A stretch of 13,780 nt of DNA from JAUVXJ01 sp964577995 (GCA_964577995.1 CAZOBP010000067.1:1-13780), one strand, 5' to 3'. Counted from the stretch's first letter, positions 7,094 through 13,780 are shown. The notes: generated from the letters alone by a model not told the origin. Numbers and translations are program-made.

Positions 7094-8430
7094 CAGGCAC
7101 TCCTGCCCACGAGTTGATCGGCTTCCTGTTTGGACAGCGGCGAGAGGTGCATCTCTGGAGAGTCGCTTCTCCCCAGCAGACAGCCGAGTTCGAGTCTGAG
7201 CTCCTCCAGCAGGTTGGCCGCCGGGCGACCATCCAGACCCGGGAAGCTGAAGTGTGCTTCTGCATCCGTGCGCATCAGCTCGTTTCCCAGAGGGTACTCC
7301 ACTTCGATCAACTCCTTGATCCTGGTCACCTCGGCCGCGTTGGCCTGTCGAATCCTGACCCGCAGTCTGCGCCAAGAGAGCTCGTGAGCCGCAGGCCAGC
7401 TCCCGGAGAGGAGCGCCTGGGCGGTGCTCGACTTGTGGAGACCGGCGAGAGTCCAGCAGTGGTCCCAGAGGCTCACAAGCCTACCGTCAACCCGAACGCC
7501 CAGCAAGATCTTGTTGCACGCCCATCGACTGATGACCCGCACTCCCACCCACTTCAGCGCCTCCCTCTCCTCGCCGTCGAGGGTTGCTACCGGTCCGTAG
7601 TCGCCCAGGAGAGGAGTGACCGCTTCGTGCCCCGCGTCAAGCCGGCTTTTCCAGAACCAGGACCCCAGATCTCCCGGTCCGTCCGTCCTGATGTTGTTGA
7701 TCTCCAGGAACTGATTAGCCAGCACCTCGCACCACAGGTGCCAAACACCGGCCAGCCGATGCGGGTCGCATCTCGACCGGGGCCGGCCGGCAGCTTCTTC
7801 ACACCCATGGATCACTAGGAGGAGCCTTACCTCCGGCGGTTGTTTTACCACGGGATGCCACGGCCGGCCCCCCATCTCTAGCAGGTCGGCCACGGAGGGC
7901 AACTGGTCCAGTTGCTGATAGAAGCCATCTACCCCGACGAAGGATGGCTCCATGGCACCGATAGCCTCCTCCTGCGCCATCTGCCACACGAAGTCCAGCC
8001 ACGTCTCGCGCGCCAACCCAGCAACTCGCTCCAAGGCCGCCTCACGATCCGTCGGCAGCTCGGACTTGGCGTTGTCCAGGTTTGCGTCCAGGGACTCCAT
8101 GCGATAGTCCGGACCGGCAGGATCTCCGTACTGACTCTCCGTGAGCTCGCTCAAGATAGCATCGGCCACAGCCCTCTCCTGGGGAACGAGGCTGGCTGTC
8201 CTCAGCGCGTGGACAACGGCCGACCACGGACCTGCATCAGATCCGAGGTAGGCGTCCTGGCCCCTCGTCTGGCGCCGAAGCACCAAGTGACTGTGATAGG
8301 TGCCCTCCCACGCGTCAAACTCCGCGCTCACCTTGCCCAGGTCGTGCACAAGGACGCCTATCTCACTGTGCAGGATCGCGTTTCGAACGTCTGGTTTGCC
8401 GAGAAACCTCAGCGATTCATGCTGCTTCAT
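7090..8430 (-). CDS. truncated Csx11/Cas10-like HD protein (type III CRISPR large-subunit relative)
   Basis: A 446-residue protein resembling the N-terminal part of Csx11, a Cas10-like large subunit of about 1000 residues. Visible signs: an HD-type motif H21-SEIGVLV-H29-D30-LGK; a second block SLWDH (320-324) with AGLHKS after it, as in the SLxDHS-xxA block of Cas10 HD regions; then WRRLRVRI (353-360) and EVEYPLGNEL (376-385), which resembles the start of the Cas10/Csx11 palm. It stops soon afterwards, so the GGDD polymerase/cyclase centre and C-terminal domains are missing. No other cas gene or CRISPR array is in the window. I start it at ATG 8430 (GTG two codons earlier is possible), since the frame upstream runs antisense through the PhzF gene. 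The stop overlaps the efp stop. Family assignment is by recalled motif similarity and moderate; it could be a working orphan or a remnant. Confidence 0.55.
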   Translation of the reverse strand: MKQHESLRFLGKPDVRNAILHSEIGVLVHDLGKVSAEFDAWEGTYHSHLVLRRQTRGQDAYLGSDAGPWSAVVHALRTASLVPQERAVADAILSELTESQYGDPAGPDYRMESLDANLDNAKSELPTDREAALERVAGLARETWLDFVWQMAQEEAIGAMEPSFVGVDGFYQQLDQLPSVADLLEMGGRPWHPVVKQPPEVRLLLVIHGCEEAAGRPRSRCDPHRLAGVWHLWCEVLANQFLEINNIRTDGPGDLGSWFWKSRLDAGHEAVTPLLGDYGPVATLDGEEREALKWVGVRVISRWACNKILLGVRVDGRLVSLWDHCWTLAGLHKSSTAQALLSGSWPAAHELSWRRLRVRIRQANAAEVTRIKELIEVEYPLGNELMRTDAEAHFSFPGLDGRPAANLLEELRLELGCLLGRSDSPEMHLSPLSKQEADQLVGRSAC

Positions 8431-8473
8431 TCTCACGTCTGCCCGCCATCCGCGAGAAAGGCCAGCGCACCTC

Positions 8474-9397
8474 TCAGAACCGCACCATGCCCTCGAGGAC
8501 CGGCACCACACTGCCCGCCACCCGCACCCTGGTGATTTCGCCTCCGGAGGTATCCACCAGGATATGCAGGATGCTGGGTCTGCCCATTTCCGCACCCTGC
8601 TCGCTCATGAAGTGGTTGGTGCCCTCCCTGACTGGCACAGCTCGGTGATGCACCAGGTATGCTCCCAGGGTGCCATTGGCGGACCCGGTCGCCGGGTCCT
8701 CCGGCACTCCGACCATAGGTGCGAACATGCGGACGTGTGCCGTCGCCTCGGGGTCCACTGTCTCCAGAGCGAAAACCAGCACCGTATTCGTCGCCAGGGG
8801 CTCACACGCCCGGGCGAGGGCGTCCACGTCCAGCCTGCCCGCATCGAGCGCCTGCACCTCCGCAAGCGATCGGATGGGCACCATCAGCGACCGTATTCCA
8901 GTAGACACCACCTGGACCGGCAGATGTGTCTCGGTGATCGCCTCCTCAGAGAAACCGAGGCCCGAGGCCAACTCCGTCACGTCTTGCAGTACGTCAAGAA
9001 ACGTGGGCTGGTCGCTCGTCATCACCACCCGCTCCACTCTGCCTCCGGCGACCTCGAGCTCAGCAGGTAGCATACCTACACCCAATTCGAAGCGAACCAG
9101 CCTCACCGGCTCCTTCAATCCCAGGCGTCCAAGATGCGCCAGTACCCAGTGAGTGCCCACCACAGGATACCCCGCGAAGGGCAGCTCCACAGCCGGCGTG
9201 AAGATGCGGACTTTGAAATCGGCACTGGGGCCCTCGGCGGGCAATACGAATGTCGTCTCCGACAGATTCATCTCCCGGGCCAACTGCTACATCTCGCCCG
9301 AAGTCAAGCCCTCAGCCTCCGGGAAGACTGCGAGGGGGTTGCCCCCGAAGACCTCGTTGGTGAATACGTCCACTTGCACAAACCGATACTCCTTCAC
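8474..9397 (-). pseudogene. PhzF-family isomerase/epimerase gene interrupted by an in-frame TAG
   Basis: Read from GTG 9397-9395, with a strong AGGAGGAG site about 6 bases upstream, the frame gives a PhzF N terminus (VKEYRFVQVDVFTNE, then GGNPLAVFPEAEG). At codon 37 it meets TAG (9289-9287), then continues without shift as QLAREMNLSETTFVLPA and on to the normal end. The catalytic Glu of NLSETTF, the GYPVVGT segment and EDPATGSANGTLGAYL are intact. Total length of 307 codons is normal for PhzF-like proteins, which isomerise small metabolites. In relatives the residue after GEM is usually Gln, so one CAG-to-TAG change explains the break. It is either a recent nonsense mutation, a sequence error or a suppressed amber. 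Reinitiation at TTG 9283 would lose the first strand region. The Csx11-like gene follows 43 bases later on the same strand. Confidence 0.8.
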
Positions 9398-9413
9398 GTC
9401 TTCTCCTCCTCAC

Positions 9414-9626
9414 CTATTCCACGAGAAGTGTAGTACAATGAGACTCTCTGTCTCGCCACGCTCGGCGCCGGACGGCACGCGTGGATGCAGCTCTGCGACC
9501 GGGGTCAATATGCTTCTCGGGCCAAAGCTGTCGCAACAACTCGAGCACACCGTCTATGTCCCCGAACGTAACCTCCCTGATCTGCGCCTCTCCACCATAG
9601 CCGCTACCCTCTCCGCATGAGTCCAC
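9414..9626 (-). pseudogene. remnant of a GNAT acetyltransferase N terminus
   Basis: A 70-codon frame contains QIREVTFGDIDGVLELL followed by RQLWPEK, which reads like the first strand and helix of a GNAT protein. It then turns into arginine-rich sequence with no GNAT features and stops 16 bases before the PhzF start. No other frame nearby restores a GNAT core with an acetyl-CoA loop. The only in-frame start (GTG 9626) lies in the terminator tail of the upstream gene, and no ATG precedes the conserved part. I read it as a deleted gene remnant; only about 30 residues support this. Confidence 0.4.
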
Positions 9627-9660
9627 AAAACAATAGAGCGGGGCGTTCTCACCCCGCTCT
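9625..9660 (-). terminator. intrinsic terminator of the chelatase ATPase gene
   Basis: On the minus strand AGAGCGGGG (9660-9652) and CCCCGCTCT (9643-9635) form a perfect 9-bp GC-rich stem with an 8-base loop, followed by a T-rich tail TATTGTTTTG... (9635 to about 9625). It lies 95 bases after the stop of the chelatase gene. The plus strand lacks a T tract after the stem, so it works leftward only. Confidence 0.85.
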
Positions 9661-9754
9661 CCACCAATACCCTAGACCCGCCATCGGCAGGCACCCCAAC
9701 GGTGGTTTCCGGACCAGGCAAGCCCACTCCGGCTCCGCCGTCCATCGGCCCACT

Positions 9755-11788
9755 TCAGCATTGCAGTTCGCTTCGCACCGTCTTGTACAGCTCTTCGGCC
9801 CCGAGCTCCTCCAAGGTATAACATTCGCCCCCTAGGTGGAAGGCCAGTTCCTGCGCCAAGCCGCGGTCAAAGGACTTGTGTTCGGTGTTGATGACCACGG
9901 ACCGGACGTTGCTGTGGTGGAGCAGCTCCGCCAGCTTGCAGCTTTCCTCGTGGGGAGTCATGTCGGTCATGGAGACATTCCCCGCCCCGTCTGTGAGGAG
10001 AATCATGATCGGCATCACTTGCGGGTTCCTGTTCACCTCTCGCATGAAGACCTGGTAGCCCAGGTGCAGACCACTCGATAGAGGGGTCTTGCCACCAACC
10101 GTGATGTCCCCCAGCATTCTCTCTGCCAGCTTGACGCTGGACGTTGGCGGCAGAAGCAACTCTGCCCCATTCTGCCGGAAGACGATGAGACCCACCCTGT
10201 CGCGGCGTTGGTAAGCGTCCTGAAGCAGAGACAGTATGGCTCCCTTGGTGGCTATCATCCGCTCGGCCGCCGCCATGGACCAACTGGCGTCCACCACGAA
10301 GAGCACGAGGTTCGCTGCCCGGGTGACCCGGACCTTCCGCCGCAGGTCCTCCCTCTCTATGACCAGGGCAAGTTCTGAGCCCGCGCGGTGGATCTGCTGT
10401 GGGGCGGCCTGGCGGACTGTGGCATCGAAAGCGATGTCTTCAACCCACCCATCCATGGGCCTGCTGAACACGTAACGGCCGCGCTTCCGGTTGGTGCGAG
10501 TGAGGCTACGGCGACCAGATGTGCGCCTGGAGAGACGATCCAGCGGAGTACTCAAGCGGGGCACCCTCAGGGGTCCGCCCACGGGGATCGGTACGCCCCG
10601 CCGCGTCGAGGAAGCAGCACCATCTTCGCCGTCCTGCTGGCCCTTGGGCGCGGACTGCAGAGGTGGGGCGTTCTCCGCCTCCCCTTCATCGCCGGTCAGG
10701 TCTTTTTTTTTACTGGTAGAGGGGACCTCCTGCAGCATGGATGCATCCGGATCGGCAGCCCCTGCCTCTACACCGCGGAGTTGCTCCCTGAGCTGCTCCA
10801 TGCGAGCCTCGCTGCGTTGCAGAGGCTGCTTCTTGAGACGGTGCGGCAGGGCCAGTTCGGCTGCCAGCAGGATGTCCCGCTGGGTGATCCTATTCCTACC
10901 CTCGAAGGCAGCGTGCGCGAGGCTGGCTTTGAGGATCACTATGTCCCCTCGATGGCCATCCACGCCCAGGTCCGCCGTGAGTTGTGTGATGTCCGAGAGG
11001 TCGTCTTCCGTGTAGGATACCTCGTGGAGAAGGTCTCGGGCTCGGGTGATTTGACGCGCCAACCGTCGCTCTTCCTCTCGCCAGACGTCATAGAAGGCAA
11101 CGGGATCTTGCTCGTACTCGATACGCCGGACCAGGATCTGCTTGCGCGCCCCTGGTTCCGAGATGCTCGTGATCATCACGCAGAGCCCGAAGCGGTCCAG
11201 AAGCTGAGGGCGTAGCTCACCTTCCTCGGGGTTCATGGTGCCCACAAGGATGAACTGCGCGGGATGGCTGAAGGAGATGCCCTCCCGCTCCACAACATTC
11301 ACCCCCATCGCTGCAGAGTCCAACAGGACATCCACCACGTGGTCATCCAGCAGGTTCACCTCATCCACATAAAGCATACCGCGATTGGCGGAAGCCAGCA
11401 CTCCTGCCTCGAACCGCTTCTCCCCCGATTTGATGGCCGTCTCAATGTCGAGCGTGCCCACGACCCGGTCCTCTGTTGCGCTCACGGGCAGATCTATGAT
11501 TCTGATGGGACGGCTCGCCACGGGCAGCTTCTCTCGCTGGTTGTATCGTTCAGCGCAGGAGTCGCACATCGCTTCGGGGCGGTACGGATCGCAGCCAAAG
11601 GGGCACTCAGCCACGACCTCGATGTCTGGCAACAAGGCAGCCAGCGCCCGCGCGGCTGTCGATTTCGCCGTGCCTCTCTCGCCCCGGATGAGCACCCCTC
11701 CGATCAGAGGGTTGATGGCGTTGAGGATCAAGCCGCGCTTCATAGGCCCCTGGCCTACAATGGCCGTGAAAGGAAATATCGGTATCAC
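9755..11788 (-). CDS. fused ChlI-ChlD-type chelatase ATPase (cobalto-/magnesium-chelatase subunit)
   Basis: A 677-residue fusion of an AAA+ motor (about 5-325) and a C-terminal vWA domain (about 490-677), joined by an acidic, Pro/Arg-rich linker. Walker A is GERGTAKST (36-44), Walker B is LYVDEVN (139-145), and a Cys4 insertion C62, C66, C75, C78 may bind metal. The vWA MIDAS is complete: D500-A-S502-W-S504, T568 and D600. Such proteins power metal insertion into tetrapyrroles together with a large CobN/ChlH subunit, which is not in this window, so cobalt versus magnesium is undecided. I start at GTG 11788, where the protein begins PIFPFTAIVGQ as relatives do, with AGGGGG about 10 bases upstream; ATG 11827 lacks a binding site, and the longer frame to 12091 begins upstream of the promoter. 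A frameshift-like signal sits at codons 360-362. Confidence 0.9.
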   Translation of the reverse strand: MIPIFPFTAIVGQGPMKRGLILNAINPLIGGVLIRGERGTAKSTAARALAALLPDIEVVAECPFGCDPYRPEAMCDSCAERYNQREKLPVASRPIRIIDLPVSATEDRVVGTLDIETAIKSGEKRFEAGVLASANRGMLYVDEVNLLDDHVVDVLLDSAAMGVNVVEREGISFSHPAQFILVGTMNPEEGELRPQLLDRFGLCVMITSISEPGARKQILVRRIEYEQDPVAFYDVWREEERRLARQITRARDLLHEVSYTEDDLSDITQLTADLGVDGHRGDIVILKASLAHAAFEGRNRITQRDILLAAELALPHRLKKQPLQRSEARMEQLREQLRGVEAGAADPDASMLQEVPSTSKKKDLTGDEGEAENAPPLQSAPKGQQDGEDGAASSTRRGVPIPVGGPLRVPRLSTPLDRLSRRTSGRRSLTRTNRKRGRYVFSRPMDGWVEDIAFDATVRQAAPQQIHRAGSELALVIEREDLRRKVRVTRAANLVLFVVDASWSMAAAERMIATKGAILSLLQDAYQRRDRVGLIVFRQNGAELLLPPTSSVKLAERMLGDITVGGKTPLSSGLHLGYQVFMREVNRNPQVMPIMILLTDGAGNVSMTDMTPHEESCKLAELLHHSNVRSVVINTEHKSFDRGLAQELAFHLGGECYTLEELGAEELYKTVRSELQC
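10686..10731 (-). other. candidate programmed frameshift or slippage site in the chelatase gene
   Basis: On the minus strand a full AGGAGGT (10731-10725) lies 13 bases before a run of nine A (10711-10703) that encodes K360-K362, exactly in the linker between the AAA+ and vWA domains. A -1 ribosomal shift, or insertion of one A, continues as AGA CCT GAC CGG CGA TGA, ending at 10686. Loss of one A gives AAG ACC TGA. Either way a free AAA+ subunit of about 364-367 residues would result. AGGAGGT has no start codon at a useful distance, so it is unlikely to be an internal initiation site. A GC stem (GGCG-GAGAA-CGCC plus outer pairs) lies about 20 bases further on. Confidence 0.55.
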
Positions 11789-11890
11789 GTATACATATCC
11801 CCCTGCTAGCCTGGGCTCTCCTCCCATACAAGAGAAGACGAGGGGATGATTCCGCAGCATCCAGCGGAAGCGACCCCCTCCACCCTTTCT

Positions 11891-11919
11891 AGTATACCAA
11901 CTCGCGCGGCCCTTGTCAA
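11891..11919 (-). promoter_or_regulatory. promoter of the chelatase ATPase gene
   Basis: On the minus strand the -35 is a perfect TTGACA (11919-11914), the spacer is 17 bases, and the -10 is TATACT (11896-11891) with an extended TGG before it. Transcription would start near 11884, leaving about a 95-base leader before GTG 11788. That is too short for a cobalamin riboswitch, and I see no B12-box. Confidence 0.75.
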
Positions 11920-11944
11920 AGCCTCGGCGCAGAGGGCAAGCTCT

Positions 11945-11961
11945 GAGTGTGCCCCACACTC
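11945..11961. promoter_or_regulatory. 17-bp dyad between divergent promoters, candidate operator
   Basis: GAGTGTGCCCCACACTC is a perfect 7-bp inverted repeat around CCC. It sits 25 bases upstream of the chelatase -35 and about 150 bases upstream of the oxidoreductase -35, between the two divergent promoters. No T tract follows on either strand, so a regulator site is more likely than a terminator. A weaker dyad GGAGT-CCAGC-ACTCC lies at 12002-12016. I see no gene in the rest of 11920-12112. Confidence 0.4.
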
Positions 11962-12112
11962 CACGATGGAGCGGCTCCTCCCTCCGTTCCCACCACACTG
12001 CGGAGTCCAGCACTCCAGACAACCAGACGGTGACCTCCCCAATCCGCCTCCACAGAAAGGGGTCGGCCCCCCCGTGCGCTCGACCGACCAAACAGTGTCG
12101 TAGGGGCAGGTC

Positions 12113-12141
12113 TTGTCCGCTCTGCTACGTTGTGATATACT
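12113..12141 (+). promoter_or_regulatory. promoter of the old-yellow-enzyme gene
   Basis: The -35 is TTGTCC (12113-12118, 4 of 6), the spacer is 17 bases, and the -10 is TATACT (12136-12141) with an extended TGA just upstream. It leaves about a 50-base leader before the ATG at 12199, which has a GGAGG site 8 bases before it. Confidence 0.65.
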
Positions 12142-12198
12142 CGCGCACGCCTCTGACCACGACTCCTGTCCATAGCCAGCGGCACGGAGGAGACCACC

Positions 12199-13284
12199 AT
12201 GTCCATGCTGTTCGAGCCAGGCACCATCGGTAGTCTGGAGTTGCCCAATCGGCTGATCCGCTCAGCCACCGCGGAGTACATGAGCGATCTCGATGGGAGG
12301 CCAGAGCAGCCCCTCGCCGATCTATACGGTGAACTGGCTCGCGGCGGCGTGAGCCTGATCATCACCGGCCACTGCTTCGTCCACCAGGGAGGCCGCTGCC
12401 ACCTGCACATGACGGGAGTCCACAGAGACGACTTGATGCCGGACCTGGAGAAGCTCACCGGCGCAGTCCACGGCGAGAGCGGCCTGGTGGTCATGCAGAT
12501 CAACCACGGAGGAAGACAGTGCGCCGCGGACGCCATCCCCGGGTCGCCTGTGGCACCGTCACCAGTGCCCGTGGCGAAAGGCAAGGAACGCCCCGCAGAA
12601 CTCAGCGAAGAGGGGATCAAGGAGATCATCTCCGCCTTTGGTGACGCTGCGGGGCGGGCGAAGGCGGCGGGCTTCGACGGAGTGCAGATCCACGCCGCAC
12701 ACGGCTATCTGATCAACCAGTTCAACTCCCCGGCTGCCAACCGGCGTGGAGATCGCTGGGGGAGCACAGCCGCGCGTAGAATGCGCTTCCTAGAGGAGGT
12801 AGCAGCGTCGATCCGTGACCGAGTGGGCCATGAGTATGCCGTGCTCATCAAGCTGGGCATGGAAGACTTCGCTCGTCATGGACTCACGTTGCAGGATGGT
12901 GCGGAGATCGTTCGCCACCTGGCAGACTGGGGGATCGATGCCCTGGAGGTCAGCGCAGGTATCGGAAGGACGAGCGTGCGCAAGGATGTCCTCCGGCCCG
13001 AGGATGAAGCCTACTTCCTGGACGCTGCCCGGCAGGCGAGAGAAGCTACCGACCTACCCATCATTCTGGTGGGGGGAATGCGCAGCCGACAGATCATGGA
13101 GGGCATCTTGGAAGAAGGAGCCGCCGACTTCATCTCCATGTCGCGCCCGCTCATCCGCGAGCCGGACCTACCCAGACGATTCCGCGAAGGACAGCAGAGA
13201 TCTACCTGTATCTCCTGCAATCTGTGCTGGCCACCGCCCGGGGAGTTCGGTATCGCCTGCCGGGATCCGGACCGGGAGAAGTAG
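12199..13284 (+). CDS. old-yellow-enzyme family NAD(P)H:flavin oxidoreductase
   Basis: A 361-residue FMN-binding TIM-barrel enzyme that would reduce activated C=C bonds with NAD(P)H. Seen: N-terminal LFEPGTIG-LELPNRL as in the family, QINHGGRQ (100-107), the substrate-anchoring pair H165/H168 in IHAAHGYLINQFNSP, the NRRGDRWG loop (181-188), and the phosphate-binding end of the barrel LVGGMRS (290-296) with FISMSRPLIREPDL (311-324). The tail has C337-x2-C340-x2-C343-x10-C354. Multidomain relatives such as 2,4-dienoyl-CoA reductase bind a 4Fe-4S cluster with a similar Cx2Cx3Cx11C set, but here the FAD/NAD domain that would follow is absent and the protein ends seven residues later. The substrate is unknown. 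It has its own promoter and converges with the next gene after 7 bases. Confidence 0.93.
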   Translation: MSMLFEPGTIGSLELPNRLIRSATAEYMSDLDGRPEQPLADLYGELARGGVSLIITGHCFVHQGGRCHLHMTGVHRDDLMPDLEKLTGAVHGESGLVVMQINHGGRQCAADAIPGSPVAPSPVPVAKGKERPAELSEEGIKEIISAFGDAAGRAKAAGFDGVQIHAAHGYLINQFNSPAANRRGDRWGSTAARRMRFLEEVAASIRDRVGHEYAVLIKLGMEDFARHGLTLQDGAEIVRHLADWGIDALEVSAGIGRTSVRKDVLRPEDEAYFLDAARQAREATDLPIILVGGMRSRQIMEGILEEGAADFISMSRPLIREPDLPRRFREGQQRSTCISCNLCWPPPGEFGIACRDPDREK

Positions 13285-13291
13285 CCCTCAA

Positions 13292-13780
13292 CTACTCGCT
13301 CACACGCCGGAAGACGATGCGCCACGCACGGTGCGGGGATTCCTCGGCGCAGTCATCGCCGAAGCTCAAGCCCTCGGCCACGTGGCTGCTGCCGGCTACC
13401 ACCTCGACAGAATAGCTCCCGGGGGCAATGACTAGGAAGTCGGCGAACCCAGAGTCCACCTCCGGCTTCAGACCGGTGAAGAAGGAGTCCTCCACGTCTG
13501 GTCCGGTGGCCAGGATCTCCACGCCTCCCAGACCCCGCTCGTTTTCGTCCTGAACGTAGACCAGGATGTAGTCTCCGTCCCTCTCGCTGCTGCAACCCAG
13601 GTCGCTGCGCTCCACCAACTGGTATTCGAAGTCGCCCGCCGGCAGTGGTGTGGGAGTGTCCTCCGGTGTGGCTGTGGCCGAAGGCGTAGCTGTGGGAGGA
13701 GGTGTGGTGGCTGTCGCCGTTGGCTCGGCCGGGGGCTCGGTGGGCGTAGGTGAGGGTTCCGGAGGAGCTTCTGTAGGTGT
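13292..13780 (-). CDS. 3' part of a secreted Pro/Thr-rich protein (runs off the right end)
   Basis: The last 162 codons of a leftward gene; its start, and any signal peptide or lipobox, lie beyond 13780. The first 40 or so visible residues are a low-complexity linker of TPTE, PPEPSPTP, PTATAT and TPSATATP type, common between membrane anchor and outer domain in Chloroflexota surface proteins. The rest looks like a small beta-sandwich: VYVQDENERGLGGVEI, then TGLKPEVDSGFADFLV and APGSYSVEVV, reminiscent of carboxypeptidase-regulatory-like or bacterial Ig-like modules. Two Cys residues flank this part and could form a disulfide outside the cell. The function is unknown. The frame stays open to the window edge with no break. 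Confidence 0.75.
   Translation of the reverse strand, partial: TPTEAPPEPSPTPTEPPAEPTATATTPPPTATPSATATPEDTPTPLPAGDFEYQLVERSDLGCSSERDGDYILVYVQDENERGLGGVEILATGPDVEDSFFTGLKPEVDSGFADFLVIAPGSYSVEVVAGSSHVAEGLSFGDDCAEESPHRAWRIVFRRVSE

Noticed and set aside
8431..8595. Longer N terminus of the Csx11-like gene
   Set aside because: It is antisense to the conserved C terminus of the PhzF gene and Cys/Trp/Arg-rich, typical of a shadow frame.
9440..9454. GAGAC-TCTCT-GTCTC hairpin before the PhzF gene as a terminator
   Set aside because: The stem is only 5 bp and no T tract follows on the minus strand.
10388..11215. Plus-strand frame of 275 codons
   Set aside because: Antisense shadow of the chelatase AAA+ region, where Walker motifs prove the minus strand is coding.
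11789..12091. Longer N terminus of the chelatase gene from 12091
   Set aside because: The extension starts upstream of the consensus promoter at 11891-11919, is Trp/Arg-rich and is absent from relatives, which begin at the PIFPFTAIVGQ region.
11916..12629. Minus-strand frame of 237 codons
   Set aside because: Runs antisense through the oxidoreductase N terminus and across two promoters; no recognisable domain.
1..13780. CRISPR array or transposon to explain the Csx11-like gene
   Set aside because: No spaced direct repeats, transposase frame or terminal inverted repeats were seen anywhere in the window.

Overview
This is bacterial chromosomal DNA, moderately GC-rich, with tightly packed genes. 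It carries no rRNA, tRNA, CRISPR array or insertion sequence that I can see. The gene content fits a Chloroflexota-like organism, though that placement is inference and not proof. The pointers are a Thermus-like elongation factor P with Arg at its tip, MoxR/DUF58 and REC-GGDEF modules, a cytoplasmic GAF histidine kinase, a fused ChlI-ChlD chelatase ATPase, and a secreted protein with a TPT/ATP-type proline-threonine linker.

Layout from left to right. Positions 1-619 hold no convincing full gene. A strong leftward promoter (230-258) is followed by a roughly 210-base untranslated leader that runs towards a gene starting at position 13 and leaving the window. Positions 620-4434 form a leftward operon, read from 4434 down: REC-GGDEF diguanylate cyclase, MoxR AAA+ ATPase, DUF58 membrane protein and a GNAT acetyltransferase. 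Gaps are 13 and 32 bases, then a 4-base ATGA overlap, and one promoter at 4487-4515 serves all four. The divergent region 4435-4906 also holds a perfect 20-bp palindrome and a rightward promoter for a REC-GAF-HisKA-HATPase sensor kinase (4907-6532). Elongation factor P (6536-7093) follows the kinase by 3 bases. The kinase and the cyclase are likely partners in one signalling circuit.

Positions 7090-9626 look decayed or accessory, all leftward. They hold a GNAT remnant, a PhzF-family gene interrupted by an in-frame amber codon, and a truncated Csx11/Cas10-like HD protein with no other cas gene nearby. The last gene's stop codon overlaps the efp stop.

Positions 9635-11919 hold a self-contained leftward unit for a fused AAA+/vWA chelatase ATPase (cobalto- or magnesium-chelatase type), with a consensus promoter and an intrinsic terminator. 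At its domain junction lie a run of nine A, an internal AGGAGGT 13 bases upstream, and stops within a few codons in both alternative frames. This is the signature of programmed frameshifting or transcriptional slippage that would make a free ChlI-like subunit from the same gene. I consider it the most interesting signal in the window.

Positions 12113-13284 hold an old-yellow-enzyme oxidoreductase with its own promoter. It converges with the 3' part of a secreted proline/threonine-rich protein that runs off the right end.

Five promoters found by eye all have -35 and -10 hexamers exactly 17 bases apart and correctly predict the chosen gene starts. Most carry an extended TGn -10.
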